Source: Angiostrongylus vasorum
Lineage: Eukaryota > Nematoda > Chromadorea > Rhabditida > Metastrongylidae
Length of the DNA stretch: 64,000 nt
Assembly: GCA_018806985.1 (NCBI GenBank)
Contig: JADANN010000468.1
Coordinates: 3,297,072 to 3,361,071, forward strand
Direction: 5' to 3'
The translations under genes were made by a program, and so were the position numbers. This document shows, in pieces, positions 13,501 to 25,500 of the stretch. Under the pieces are notes generated by a model. That model saw nothing but the letters and a program-made list of their open reading frames with translations. It did no database searches and was not told the DNA's origin. Each line of letters opens with the position of its first letter. The first letter of the stretch is position 1.

Positions 13501-16500
13501 CTCCGTACTCGTCCTATCCAACGATGCGAAATCGGGGACTCTTTCGGGATCAGGGGGAATGAGGCCGGTTTTTTTTACTGTGTTTAGCACTTTGATACCC
13601 ACATATGGCTTGCTGGGCTTTGAACGTGGGGAGCTAGGTGTACTCACGGGTAGCTTGCCAGGCTCTTTCTGGAGTGGACATAGAGCTTATTTGTTGAAGG
13701 CGACTCCTAATCGCCTCCCGTATACTTACCTGTCACTTGATTGCAGGCTTTTTGGCCGAATTGTTTCGTAGAATACAATCCGCATAATCGAGAACGCACC
13801 CCACACACGCATGCATGAATACGCATAGCAAATACAGAAAGTAAGCAATCAGCATGTTGAACGACTTAGCTGCAGAGCTGAGCAGAAGGAAACGACCGGT
13901 TTGGAGAAGCTTTCAAGAGCATCGAAGATGTAGTGAAGAGGCTAAAGAACACCCGACTCCGTGCCCAACTTTCGACTCAACGGTACTTCCTGCACTAACA
14001 TATGCGTCAGAAACCTGGTCGCTGCGTAAGCAGGATGAAAGATCACTCAGCGTTATCGGACGCGCAGTCGAAAGGACGATGCTAGGAGTAACCGCTCTAC
14101 ACAAGTAAAGGAAGAGATCCGAAGCTCCGACCTGCGTCAACGATCAAAAATCAAAGATGCCGTTTTGTACGCCAATCAGTCGAAGATAAGGTGGGCCGGA
14201 CACGTAATGCGTATGAATGACAACCGATGGACAAGAGCCGTTAGTTGCTGTGTTCCTGGGGACGTTAAAGGTACTGCAAGAAGACCGCCGACGCGATGGT
14301 CAGAGTTCTTCACGAAGAGCCTAGAAGAAAGATATGATGCTCGACGAGTCCCTAGAGCGAGCAGAACCGACTGGGCTACTCTTGCATGCGAAAGGGAAAA
14401 ATGGAAGATTTACTGGCGCCCGCTAGAGTCACTCGACGATCAACGGGACTACAGGTGATGCAGGTGATAGTTTTCAGAGCACGTCAACAAATACTTCGGG
14501 AAGGTTTTGATTGGTAGACTCGAGAAACATAGAATTATGCATTGATAGAGTGGTAGACCACCATCCACTGGTAAAAATGATTCTATAGATTTATCTTCTT
14601 TATGCCAAGTTGTGTACATTAGCACATTGCTGAGAAAACTGCACCAATTTCCTAACGACAATCGGTGAGAACACGGAGTTAGTGTAGTTTGGGACTACTG
14701 ATGAAGAAAAAGTGGTGTGTGACTCTTAGTGAAGAACCTTTCTACTTGCAAAAAATTCTTCTAAGAAGAAACGTTTTTGACTTATTTGTTACTTACCACT
14801 TAATTCAGACAACAATGATGTTAATGTAAAGTAATTTTGTGCTCAGAGTGGTTGGTAGTTGCCATATTTCTAAGACCGACGTTCATTGGAGTGTAGTACC
14901 ATCTATCCTTATTCAACACAACCCGTGTTTTAGAACTTCGCTCAATCGGAGAGCAAGCTAGGGATATCTTTTTCAAGCAGAAGTTTTTGCTCGAATAGCA
15001 TTTTCATGCTCTGGTCTTGCTCTTCTTCACACTTGATTTTTCTCAATCTGTTCGGGTAGCTCTGCATTCATCGGAAAATGTGGAAGTCATGCAAGTCAAC
15101 CAAAAAACTATAAAGTTGAAGTAGGAAGAAAGTTGACATAAGGAGTCCATCTGAGATCGATTCCCGAATTTATACAGGTTTCTCTCTCCTTGTGCTGTCT
15201 AAACTTTTCGCACTGTTGTGGCAAAAATGTGTTTTTTATTTACCTTCCAAGCGACGGAGTTTAATTTAAAGTGCTTCTAGCGATCGCTTTCTTGGAATAG
15301 TTCTATATTTCGTTGTTTCACGTATTTACATAATGTAGCCATGTACTCACAGCAGCGAAAACTTTAATTAGGCTTTTGTAAATAAGGTATATGGCGCGCT
15401 ACCTTAATTTCCTTTTTGGTAGTTTCAGTAACACCAGGAAATTTGCGAGATTTTGTTCCAGAAATCTATCAGGCTTGGACTAGTATTCATAAATACTATT
15501 TGCCAATTAGTCAAAGTACATCATAGGACGATGAATATGAGAACGGTTGTTAGGTTAACAGCGAAGTTCTAAATTGCTTACTGGATGCTTAAATGAACCG
15601 TGTTCACCTGTCCTGCGGATCTCCTCACTTATTCCATTCGTTCCATTATTTTGCAACCATCATCATGTAGTCGGTTTCGGACGTGGATTGTGCTACGGCC
15701 AGAGGCTGTGTTGTTATCCTTGGTCACTGACACTTTGAACACTGGTGATGCGTGATTTTCTCTGAGCCTCGATGTAATGGTGCTATAGCGTCCAATGTTT
15801 TTTTTCTTTTTTTTCGTAGAATTTCGCCGGCCCATGTCAATCGAGGGAGTTTTTCTATCTTGGGACTCGAATCCTTTCCAGAACAGTAACTAATCTTACA
15901 ATTAATCGTCATGTTGAGGACGATGTAAGAAGCCAGTTGCTGTCCACATACAACATACAAATACGCGAAATGTCGTAAAAGTTTTTTAAAGAATGAGAGA
16001 CTCCATGGCTTTCTATTTCCTTCGTCCAATTAAATATTGTTCGGTAATGCAACAGTATACATCTAGATTTACAGCTCACTCCTAGGGTATAAATCTTAAT
16101 TTTTGGTGAACATTCAGTTTTCCTTAGCTTTCAGTCCGGCCACTTAGGGACTTCATCATATTTGCGTTGTATCTGGCAAAGGTAACAGTTTTAAAGTAAC
16201 AGTTATCGGGTGACTTCCACGTTCGTACGATGGCACATTCAGCACCATAAACTAACTTCGCTATGTTGTTCATAAGAGTTGGATTCTATACATGCTTGAA
16301 TTTTGAGTTGAATACCAAAACCTTTTTCGCTCTAATAATTTGCCATCAATTTTCGAATATTGGAAATCTTTGTGCAGTAGGGTTTCTATGCCCAAAGCTA
16401 AGAAGGACTTTCTCCCACAAACAAAAAAACCATATTTTTGCACTACCGCTAACATTTATTCACAACTTTTGTCACTCTAAAGAATTTAAAATTGGCTTTG

Positions 16501-19500
16501 GATCGTCATTTGTCAGATGTGGAGCGTTTACTTTGTTCTACCTTCGTCTGCAATGTCTAATGCTACTATTCCGAACAGATTCCACTATCCAAACAATTTT
16601 AACATGAGCATAATTCGCGATAGGTATAGTTTGTTTGCAGCGACAGTTACTGGGTGCTCTGTTCATCCGACATTATCTCACCGGCTGTCAGCTGTAATTA
16701 AGTGAATACATTGAAAACATCTGCCGACCCAACCAGGCGTGCACACGGCAAAACTACCCTATAGCAATGGGGCAGAAATTCACATAATGCGTCATTGATC
16801 AGCGAGGAGCGGCTCGACTTCTGCTGAGTCTTACCTACTGTGCATCCTTATACGGCATTCTTGGATCACCACGTCTTCAAACCATAGGGACACCACCGAT
16901 GGTGCCCTTCAAGCCGACGGTGCCGACTCTCTATAGAATCTGAGGACAGACTTGGTCTCTGTCTAGAAGGAGTGACGTTATTTTGAGTTGGAGTAGTGCT
17001 AGCTTATCAAATGTTTTATTTTTTTGGCAAAGCGTCATTGTTAGCATGTGACAGAGAACTAAATAGATTGCTAAAGAAGGAGAAAAGGTGAACAGAGTGG
17101 AAAAAATGAGAGCAGTAAGTAGTGAAAATAATCTGTTCATATTGCTTCATTTCATGTAAAGATCAGAATGATCGTTATGTTGTTTTATTGATAACCTTAC
17201 ACAAGGTTGTTATTAAAACTTATTTGTAGTTAATCTTCTAGTTCTATTGCCTCAGAACAGCAACAGTTTGAGTGCAACATTCAAAATAGTTGCTTTTTTA
17301 CGTTGATTGAATACTCATAGTCACATCGAGTCATGTTTAGTGCTGTGAGGATAGTTAATCCGGTCACTAAACCTCATTCGGCAGTGCTTTTTTATAAGGA
17401 GTTTTCTTTGATTGATTCACCACTTAGTATTTTTTTTACTTTTTTTATTTTTTTTACACGACCCATCTTAATATCCACTATGCGGATCCCAGTTCCACAT
17501 TCGATTCATTTCCCTGCATTCATTATCCATGAAGACATTCGAACTTCTCGCGTATGGGTTCCGTTGCTGCTTGAGATTGTTCTTATCTTTATACACACCG
17601 TTGAATGCTGGTTATGTCGATTCTCCCTGAAATCCTGGCGTAGTTGAGCTCGACTGTTCGCACATGAACTGGAGGGAGTGGGTTGTGCCCAAGCAAGTCT
17701 GTTACCAATTGCTCAAACCCAGAAGGATAAGAGGCTTGGCGAGGCCCAGGAACGGTCAAATCAGCACCGTCTTCGTGATGAACGGCATCACTATCACTAC
17801 ACTACTCGTACCTCATTCAAGATTATACTTACTTGATACTTGAATGGCCCGTCCTCATTGATTGTGCGGGCCCGAGCATAATCTCCATTTTTCGGAGATT
17901 TGCTGATTAAGCCGTTATGGTTCCCTGGAGTCCCGAGGTCAGCCTGGCCAAAGTCTGCCCGAGGTCTTCACCACCACAGGCAATCGCAGTCCTTGTGGAT
18001 CAAAAGGAGATTTACCACCATGCGACTTTAATACCAGGACGGTGGCGGATCCTGGTATTGGTTTATTCTTAGCTAGGCTTCCTGATGGAAACGCCGGACT
18101 CCTTCTCAGTTTGGGAGACCCTGCCAAGAGATGAATCCCCAGCTGTACATCGCAGTCCGTCACCCAGGAACACCTTCCAGCCACGATGAGGCGATAAACT
18201 GTTGGGAGGATTCAAAATTGTATATTAAAAAATAGCATGGTCTTTGTCAATAACCGGATTGTTTACCTACTTGACATAATTGTTTGGTTTCGCGCAAATA
18301 AAAAAACTGCAGTTTGCAAAACTACTAAGTGTCTCATCGACGCCGTTATGGCTGTTTGTTTTCCTACTTTACATGTCATCACCAAAAGCTGTAATAAAAC
18401 TATCACTTCATAACGTCCACTATAAATGGATGTTGTGAAATCACATGAAAGAGACCGGCACATTTGCACTGATTTTATGATTTGTTGTTGTTACGAGTCA
18501 GTTTACCATAGCAAATTAACAGCTATAAAGAAAGGCGATCTCGTATGTTGCAAGCATATTTTTCTTAATTTTCTGTCCCAAGACACGAAAAGAGAAAGTT
18601 TTAGGTAAACGATATAGTGTTTCATCCTCAACACAACACGCTGGTGACGATCGGTTCCGATGGGCGCTACTCTATGTGGGATAAAGATGCGCGCACGAAG
18701 CTGAAGACATCTGAAGCAGCACCATTACCGCTTACATGCGCTGCAATACACGCATCTGGACAAGTTATGGCTTACGCAATTGGTTATGATTGGAGCAGGG
18801 TAAGACCATGTCTTCGTTTTTCATTAGAAGTGAAAACAAAAATGATTTTATCCAAAGCTTATTGCTAAATATTGCTTACTTACAATAATGCTGAGGTACG
18901 AGCAAAATTAGAAAACCCCATGTGAACTTCGAACCTGTTATTACCCTTTCTGGGGGCTCACGTGTTATCCACTGCACCACCGACGCATTTGAAATATGAA
19001 GTACTTCATGTTACTACTTTTTTTTTACCCAAACGGTGCATTGTGGTTGTATTTCACATGCTACCCTGTCAAAAAGCCATAATAGGCAGTAAGTAAAAAG
19101 CAAAAAAAATATTGCTTACTTAAACCAGCTGAGCCAAAAAGCAAAGCAAGAGTGTCATTGGTCCAGTAGGTAACACGTCAGGCCCGGAAAATGTAATCAC
19201 TGGCTCGAATCTGGCCTGGGGCCCAAGTTTCGCAAGTATCTAGACATTATAGTGGTTGCGTTACTTACTTGTAAACTATTTGGATGGTCTGTCATGATTA
19301 ATAATATGAGGCGCAGCAGAGTTTTCATTGGTTTTTTTTTCTTTTCGTGCAGTTCTCATTCATGATGGTGGTCAGTAGTAGTCGTCCTAGGGGATACTTG
19401 CATTTTCTTGGAGTCCGCTCCACTGTGCTTTTCATCCATCTGTAGTTTGTTTTAATTATTATGTGACTGGCCCATGAGCGTTTCGCCATCGATGTATATT

Positions 19501-22500
19501 TCCTGAATCACTAAGATGGAGTAGCTGTTGAAGATCTGAGCTGATGATCACCAATACAGACCTTTTGTTCAGCTCAACAGTGCTAAATAAATTCATGTTT
19601 GCTCTATAAGCAGACACGGGGCTTTTTAATACAATGTTCATTCCACAGTGGTTAAGTTTTCGGCGGATTTTACCTTTTTTCGGGCCGTGGAACGGGTCAC
19701 ATTAACATGCAGTCTACTCGTCAAAGTATTTTAATAACAGTTCCGCAAAATTCTATAAAATTTCCATCGCACGGTAAATCATTGAGACACAGATTGTTTT
19801 TTTGTTTCTATTAGACAGCGTGAGTGAGCCAGACGCGAAGAATTTGCTTGTTCAGTAGGGTGTTTTTTTACTTTAAGTTTTTTTTATAATTTTATAATGT
19901 TTCTAAATTATTGAGCTTCTTAGAAATCGGTAATAACAATTTAGAAAATGTTGCTTGAAAATTTAGATACATTATTATTATTTTACTGCCGAGGTTAAAT
20001 GGCGGTCGGTTTGAAAATTGTTTAAGTTTTCTTTTACGACCAGTATCACCTGTCGACCCGTTGGTTGTTGAGCGTCTCGGGCAGACATCAGTAAATCGTT
20101 CATTTTTTTCCTGTCGCGTGCAAGAATAGCCCAGTGGGTTCTACTTGCTCTAAACACTCGTTGAATATCATATCCTTGTAGAGTTTTCGTTAAGAACTAT
20201 GACCTTAGGGTCGATAGTATCGCTGCTGTGTTTTGACGTTCCGAGTAATTCGCTCAAGGGTTCTTGTAGATCGGTTGCCGTTCGTACGCGTTACGTATCC
20301 GGCCCATCTTCGACAGTTCGGCACTTTCGACCGCGAGTTCTATATAACGTTGGCTGATTTTTTCATCCTGCTTACGCAGCGACCACCTTTCTAATGCATA
20401 CGTTAAGGTAGAAAGAATCGTCGAGTCGATAAGGTGGGCATGAGGACAAGTGTTCTTTGTCGTCTTCACTACATTCTCGATGCTCTTGAAAGCACCCCAA
20501 GCCACTCGCTTCCCTCTGCTGAACCCTGAAACTAAGCCGTTCATCATGTTGACTTTCTGACTTAGGTAAACGTAACTGAAGCATTCTGAAATATTCGTCC
20601 CGTTGAGCTTGAGTGGGGCGTACGAAAGTAATCCGTTCCTCATGAACATCATTGTGAGTTTTAGTAGAAGATCAATCTATCCATAAGAGTTATCAAAGTC
20701 GGCATGCATTCGTTCTACCTAGCCAATGCTTGGTGTTATAAAAACGATGTCATCAGCAAAGCGAAGGTAGTGTAATTGCCGACCATCGATTTTCATGCCT
20801 GATCCCTCCTTTGACGTCGATGTTAATGTCGTCGTAGAATGGTGATATATTGATTGTGAAATTTTTATACAGCTCACGAAGCATCTTTATATTTCGAGTA
20901 GGGATTCCCTAACTATCAAGAGCTTCCATGGCTGCTTCTGTCTCAGCTGATTTAAAAAGCCTTCAAATCGGTTAAAGTAAGACGAAGCGGTCTTGTACTA
21001 TCGCGATACTTCAATGAGTCGTGTTATTGTGTGGATGTAGTGAATCCTTTAGAGAACAGAAAGCAAGCAGATAGGGCGGTAGTTGCCGACATCACGGAGC
21101 TCACCCTTTTTGAAGAATAACACAGTAGTACTGGTGTTCCAAAGAATAGGAAGCTTGCATTCTCACAGGTATCGTGTGGTAAGCTGAGGCAGTGTGTTTA
21201 TGATGAGTGGCAGAAGGTTCTGGTGTTCAGATCTTACTCTCTACGGACTAGGTGTTCGTTTCTCCATCGACCAAATAGTATATCGAAGTTCGGAAGGGGG
21301 AATCGGTGGGACGACATATCCATCCTTTATTTCATATGGGGACATGAACACGTGGCTGTTGGAGAGATCCGAGCAGTAATCGTGAATGGTTTTGTGCCTT
21401 GTTTTTTTTGGAAGTTATAACTATTCACTCTAAGCACCGGAGTGCAACCATTTTGTTTCGAAATTGGCAAAGTTTTGGAAGGCTTTGCGAATGCTTTTCC
21501 CAACCTCTGCAACTTCGACGATAGCTCCTGCTTTTCTCTCTTTAAGATCTTTTATCGTCTGTCTGCATTGTTTTGCAAGTTCTGACGTGAGTTGGCGACA
21601 GCCCATAGCTTGTGCGATTCCGCTCTGGCGTATCAGATCGAATGTTTCTGGAGACACTCTCTTTGACTTTCGAACTCTCAATTTTCAAAGTGCTATCGTG
21701 AAGACATTGAATGAGCAGCCTATCTTATTTCTCGTCGATGTCATGAAGTACAGCGCCTTGTCAACACTGGACCAATAAACTAAATAAATTCCACTATGTG
21801 GTGGTTTGAGTCTTCGTTCTTTCAACTTAACTGCTTTTTACCCTTTTAGGAGATACGAAATTTTGCACAGAGGAGATGGTCTGATCTTATGTAGAATTCT
21901 GAGACAATAGCGACATCAGTTAGGTAATAGCTTCGATTTGCTATGATGTGATCTACTTCTTGCATGAATAGTCTTGTTTGCCATGATAAACTCTTCAGTC
22001 GCTCACCCAGCTCGTTCCATTCTAATCCGTGAATACCAATGTGACGTTCTCCTGGGTCCAATCTCAGCGTTAAAATCTCCAACGATGACCGTAAAGAATG
22101 TATCATCTTCTCCGTGGAAATTCTCTACGTCCATATAGAACTGTTCGAATTGGTCTTCATCATTGCTTAATGTCGGTACATAGACGACGAATATTATTAA
22201 AGCCGGTATTGATCCATATCTCTTCAATCGTGAACATCGAATTCGGGTTGTTAGTTGTTCGAACAAATCTATGTTGTCAACGATTCAGATGTGATTCGGT
22301 TGAACAAGTGAGGATCCGTTGTATGTACAAATCGTCGCCTGAGTGCTTTTCGATTTAGGCAGCCTAAAATGTCCCCCGAAATCAGCAGCCTTTCCGTACT
22401 TGTCCTATCGAGCGCTGCTGTATCGGGGCTCTTTCGGGAACAGGGGAGCGAGGCCCATTTATTTCACTGGGTTTGACGTTTGATACCCACGTATAGCTTT

Positions 22501-25500
22501 TTTTGCTGGACTCTGAACGTGAGGGCTAGGTATACTCACGGATAGCTTACTAGTCTCTCCCAGAGTAGATGCGAGAGCTTATTTGTCGGAGGCGACTCCT
22601 AACCGCCTTTCATATACTTGCTGTTACTTGATTGCAGGCTTTTGGCCGAATTGACTCGTAGAATACAATCAGCATAAGCCAATACACATCCATGCACGTA
22701 TGAATGAAAGCGTCCTCATAAACTTAGAATTTATGTGTTAAATCGATGCAGCAGAAACAGGGAGTCTATCCCTTGGATCCAGCTGAGTTTCCTAGAAGCA
22801 TAAAATCTTTTTCGGTCCGCGATTAACCCCCGGTTCTCCACCTGGGGACACGCTACTTTGCCTCGCTACTAACCTGCGTGAGATCGCTTTATAAGGCGGA
22901 TTTCTTCTTTAATACGGCTACAAACTGATCTACCTATTTCGGACGTGTTGTTGTCCCGCACACTCACAAGAGATGCGATGCATCATGGTCTTGCTCGCGC
23001 ACCCACCATCTCTTCGCCTAGTACAAATCGTGCAATTTTGTGTTGGACAAAGGTGGTACACAACAATTTAGAACAAACTGAAGGTGTTCAGTGTGCACTG
23101 ATGATTTAATGACTGCCACAGGTTTCTTTAGATTAGCCTTCTTCAAGTTTCACTTTATAGTTGTTTTCTTCGTTGGAAATGTTGCCATTTTGCTATTCTT
23201 AGACATCTAGTTTTTGGATTTGCGTTCGCCTTCAAATCTATGCTGTTCCTTTTTATTGTTATTGTTTCATTACTCTATCTGTTGATCACATCTGTTGATG
23301 GGTTTCGACTTGCGCGAGGATGGATTGGTAGGCCCATGATCATCAGTGGGTCTGATCTTGTTTTGATAAGTAACTGTCATATTAGTCAGAACAGTTGATG
23401 GTTTGATTTTAGTTCGAGAGATAACTGATGGGTTTAAACTTGTGCCACTGCTATTCTCACCCATTCCTGCTTACTTTTCGCTATCGACTTTGAACCTCTA
23501 TTTTAAATGATTAAATACGGTTAAGAGAAGCGTTCTCTCCCTTTATCGTTAGCTGATAGCCTTATGGTTTCTGAATTCACTATCTCTCAAACTCGTCAGA
23601 TACCACATCTTCGTGCTGCTGTGATGTTGATTTGTGCCCAAACTTCTTCGCGCAGTACTGATTAAGGATTTTCAGAATTTCTTCCTAAAACATATAAAGG
23701 TTTATTTCAACTTCCGTAGCCACTTTGTTGTCTCGCGGTTGCTCGAGGAATAGTTGGTGGTGGTAGTGCCTCTGCTTCTTGTTTTTCTTTTTTATTTGAT
23801 CTATCAGATCTAACTTTGTAATGGAGTCTATCATAAAACTCATGAAAATTACAACCAATCCTGTGTAAGGTTACATTAGAAATGGATGTGCTGGTGAAAA
23901 TCTAGGACCTTTTAAGATCGAAGTGCCACCTTGTTTTGTACCAGACCCATCAACAACTATTTGAACTGATCAACGAATATAATAGCCTAGTTCATAGACC
24001 TAATAATTATTCAGTAGCTGAAATACATGACGGCTCATTTTGTGAGTACCAAAATGTTACTCTTCATCTAGGTAGTGGGCCTCTTTACAGTCTGTGGTGC
24101 CATATTGTTGACACCAACTTGCTGTCGCATTCATGTTATGAATATTAGCCTCAGTTTTCGATCTCCAACCATCACTCTACCGTTTGTATGTGGTTGACTG
24201 TTTTGTTATCTGCTCGACATAAGGGAAGGGGAAAATTGTTTAAGTTGTTGAATAAACACCCAGAATATGTAAAATTCTCCTGACAGAAACCGAACGAAAC
24301 GACGTGTCCAGACCGGCTATGTTACCGAAAGCCAAGTAGCAAAAACACTCCCGCTCCTGTCACGCTTGGCACGCAAAGAGGTCGCATATGGGGAATATTT
24401 TTTCAAAAAAAGCCACCAGTGTGTGCACAGGAAGACAGCAGAAACAGCAATCGCTTAGCTTGGCACTGCAAATTGGAATTTTCAATGTTTACGAACATTT
24501 CTTCGCAGGGTAGATTGAAAGGAAAGCTAGTCTTCTTAACAATAAATCAACGAAATTAGGATTCTTTTTAACATGTCTTTCATTTCCAACGAAGTAGGAG
24601 CAGCGAAACAGTGCTTGACTATTCCAGGTTTTAAAGAAGACGGAATACGCCGAACCGTTAGCCATTGTGAAACAAATGTTATATTAATAAATTCGTTTCT
24701 ACTTATCAAAAAAACATAAACCTACAGCAATTAGCACTCATTGAAGTCTTCAGCGTGCATTGTATAGCACGACGTCTATTCATAATTTTCTTGTACGAAT
24801 AGTAGAATTAGCTAAGCTCCGTCTCCATTATTACTCAAATGTGAACAGGATCCACTATCGATCCATGAATAAAATTCATTTATTTGGGAACTGCTTTTGT
24901 TGGGATGTAGCGGCACAAGGGAAACACAAATATTGTAGTATGAATTGGTTGTCGAATCCCCAATAGATGCCGTTGTTTTTGGAACAGTTTTTTATATGCA
25001 TGGGATACTACTGCAATGCCGTTTTTCTCAGATGGCGTCCAGCTAATCCGTATAAGAGGATAATATCGTATCGATGCTCAGAGTTACTAGTTTGTCCTCT
25101 TATCCACACTAGTTCCTGTTTTATCTGTTATGCGATGATGATGTTTTGTTTGCATATAATCATCATGTTCATTCGGGAGACGTGTATATTGTTTGGTAAA
25201 ATGATTTATGAAAGTTTGTACCTAGTAACTGCAGGAGTCAATTTTCGTGGACCTGCTTGCAAAACAATCACCATATCCCTTACTTTGGCATGAGCTCATA
25301 TTACAGGAGAAAAGTGAGATTCAATGGAAGAGACTTAAATGAAATGTTCTCCAGTTTTTGCGTGTGCATAGCTTTTTTGCGTTAAAAATCGTTTCGGATG
25401 GACTGACATCTCCTTCCGTTTGGAGACACTGGAGAGAAATTCTTTAATAAAAAAAAAGTACCAAGCTGACGTAGAATTCGCTTCTGCAAATGTTCTCCCG

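Larger units (their letters stand above)
10609..13820 (-). mobile_element. RTE-type non-LTR retrotransposon RTE-1, near full length, inactive
   Basis: The minus strand reads, from about 13.8 kb down, an AP-like endonuclease, a linker, a reverse transcriptase and a C-terminal region, then a 3' tail of repeated ACAGGTGAT units. RT signatures are [32 protein letters not shown] (motif A), [13 protein letters not shown] (motif B) and RFADE (motif C). The catalytic FADD is FADE at 11444-11455, and the coding region is broken into about seven frames. The 5' end matches RTE-2 (ACTTGATTGCAGGCTTTT). It lies in intron 3 of the visible rae-1 exons. Confidence 0.92.

Noticed and set aside
10609..14470. 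Ordinary twin-primed 5' inversion of a single RTE
   Set aside because: Both partners carry their own 3' tail, so one inverted copy cannot explain it.
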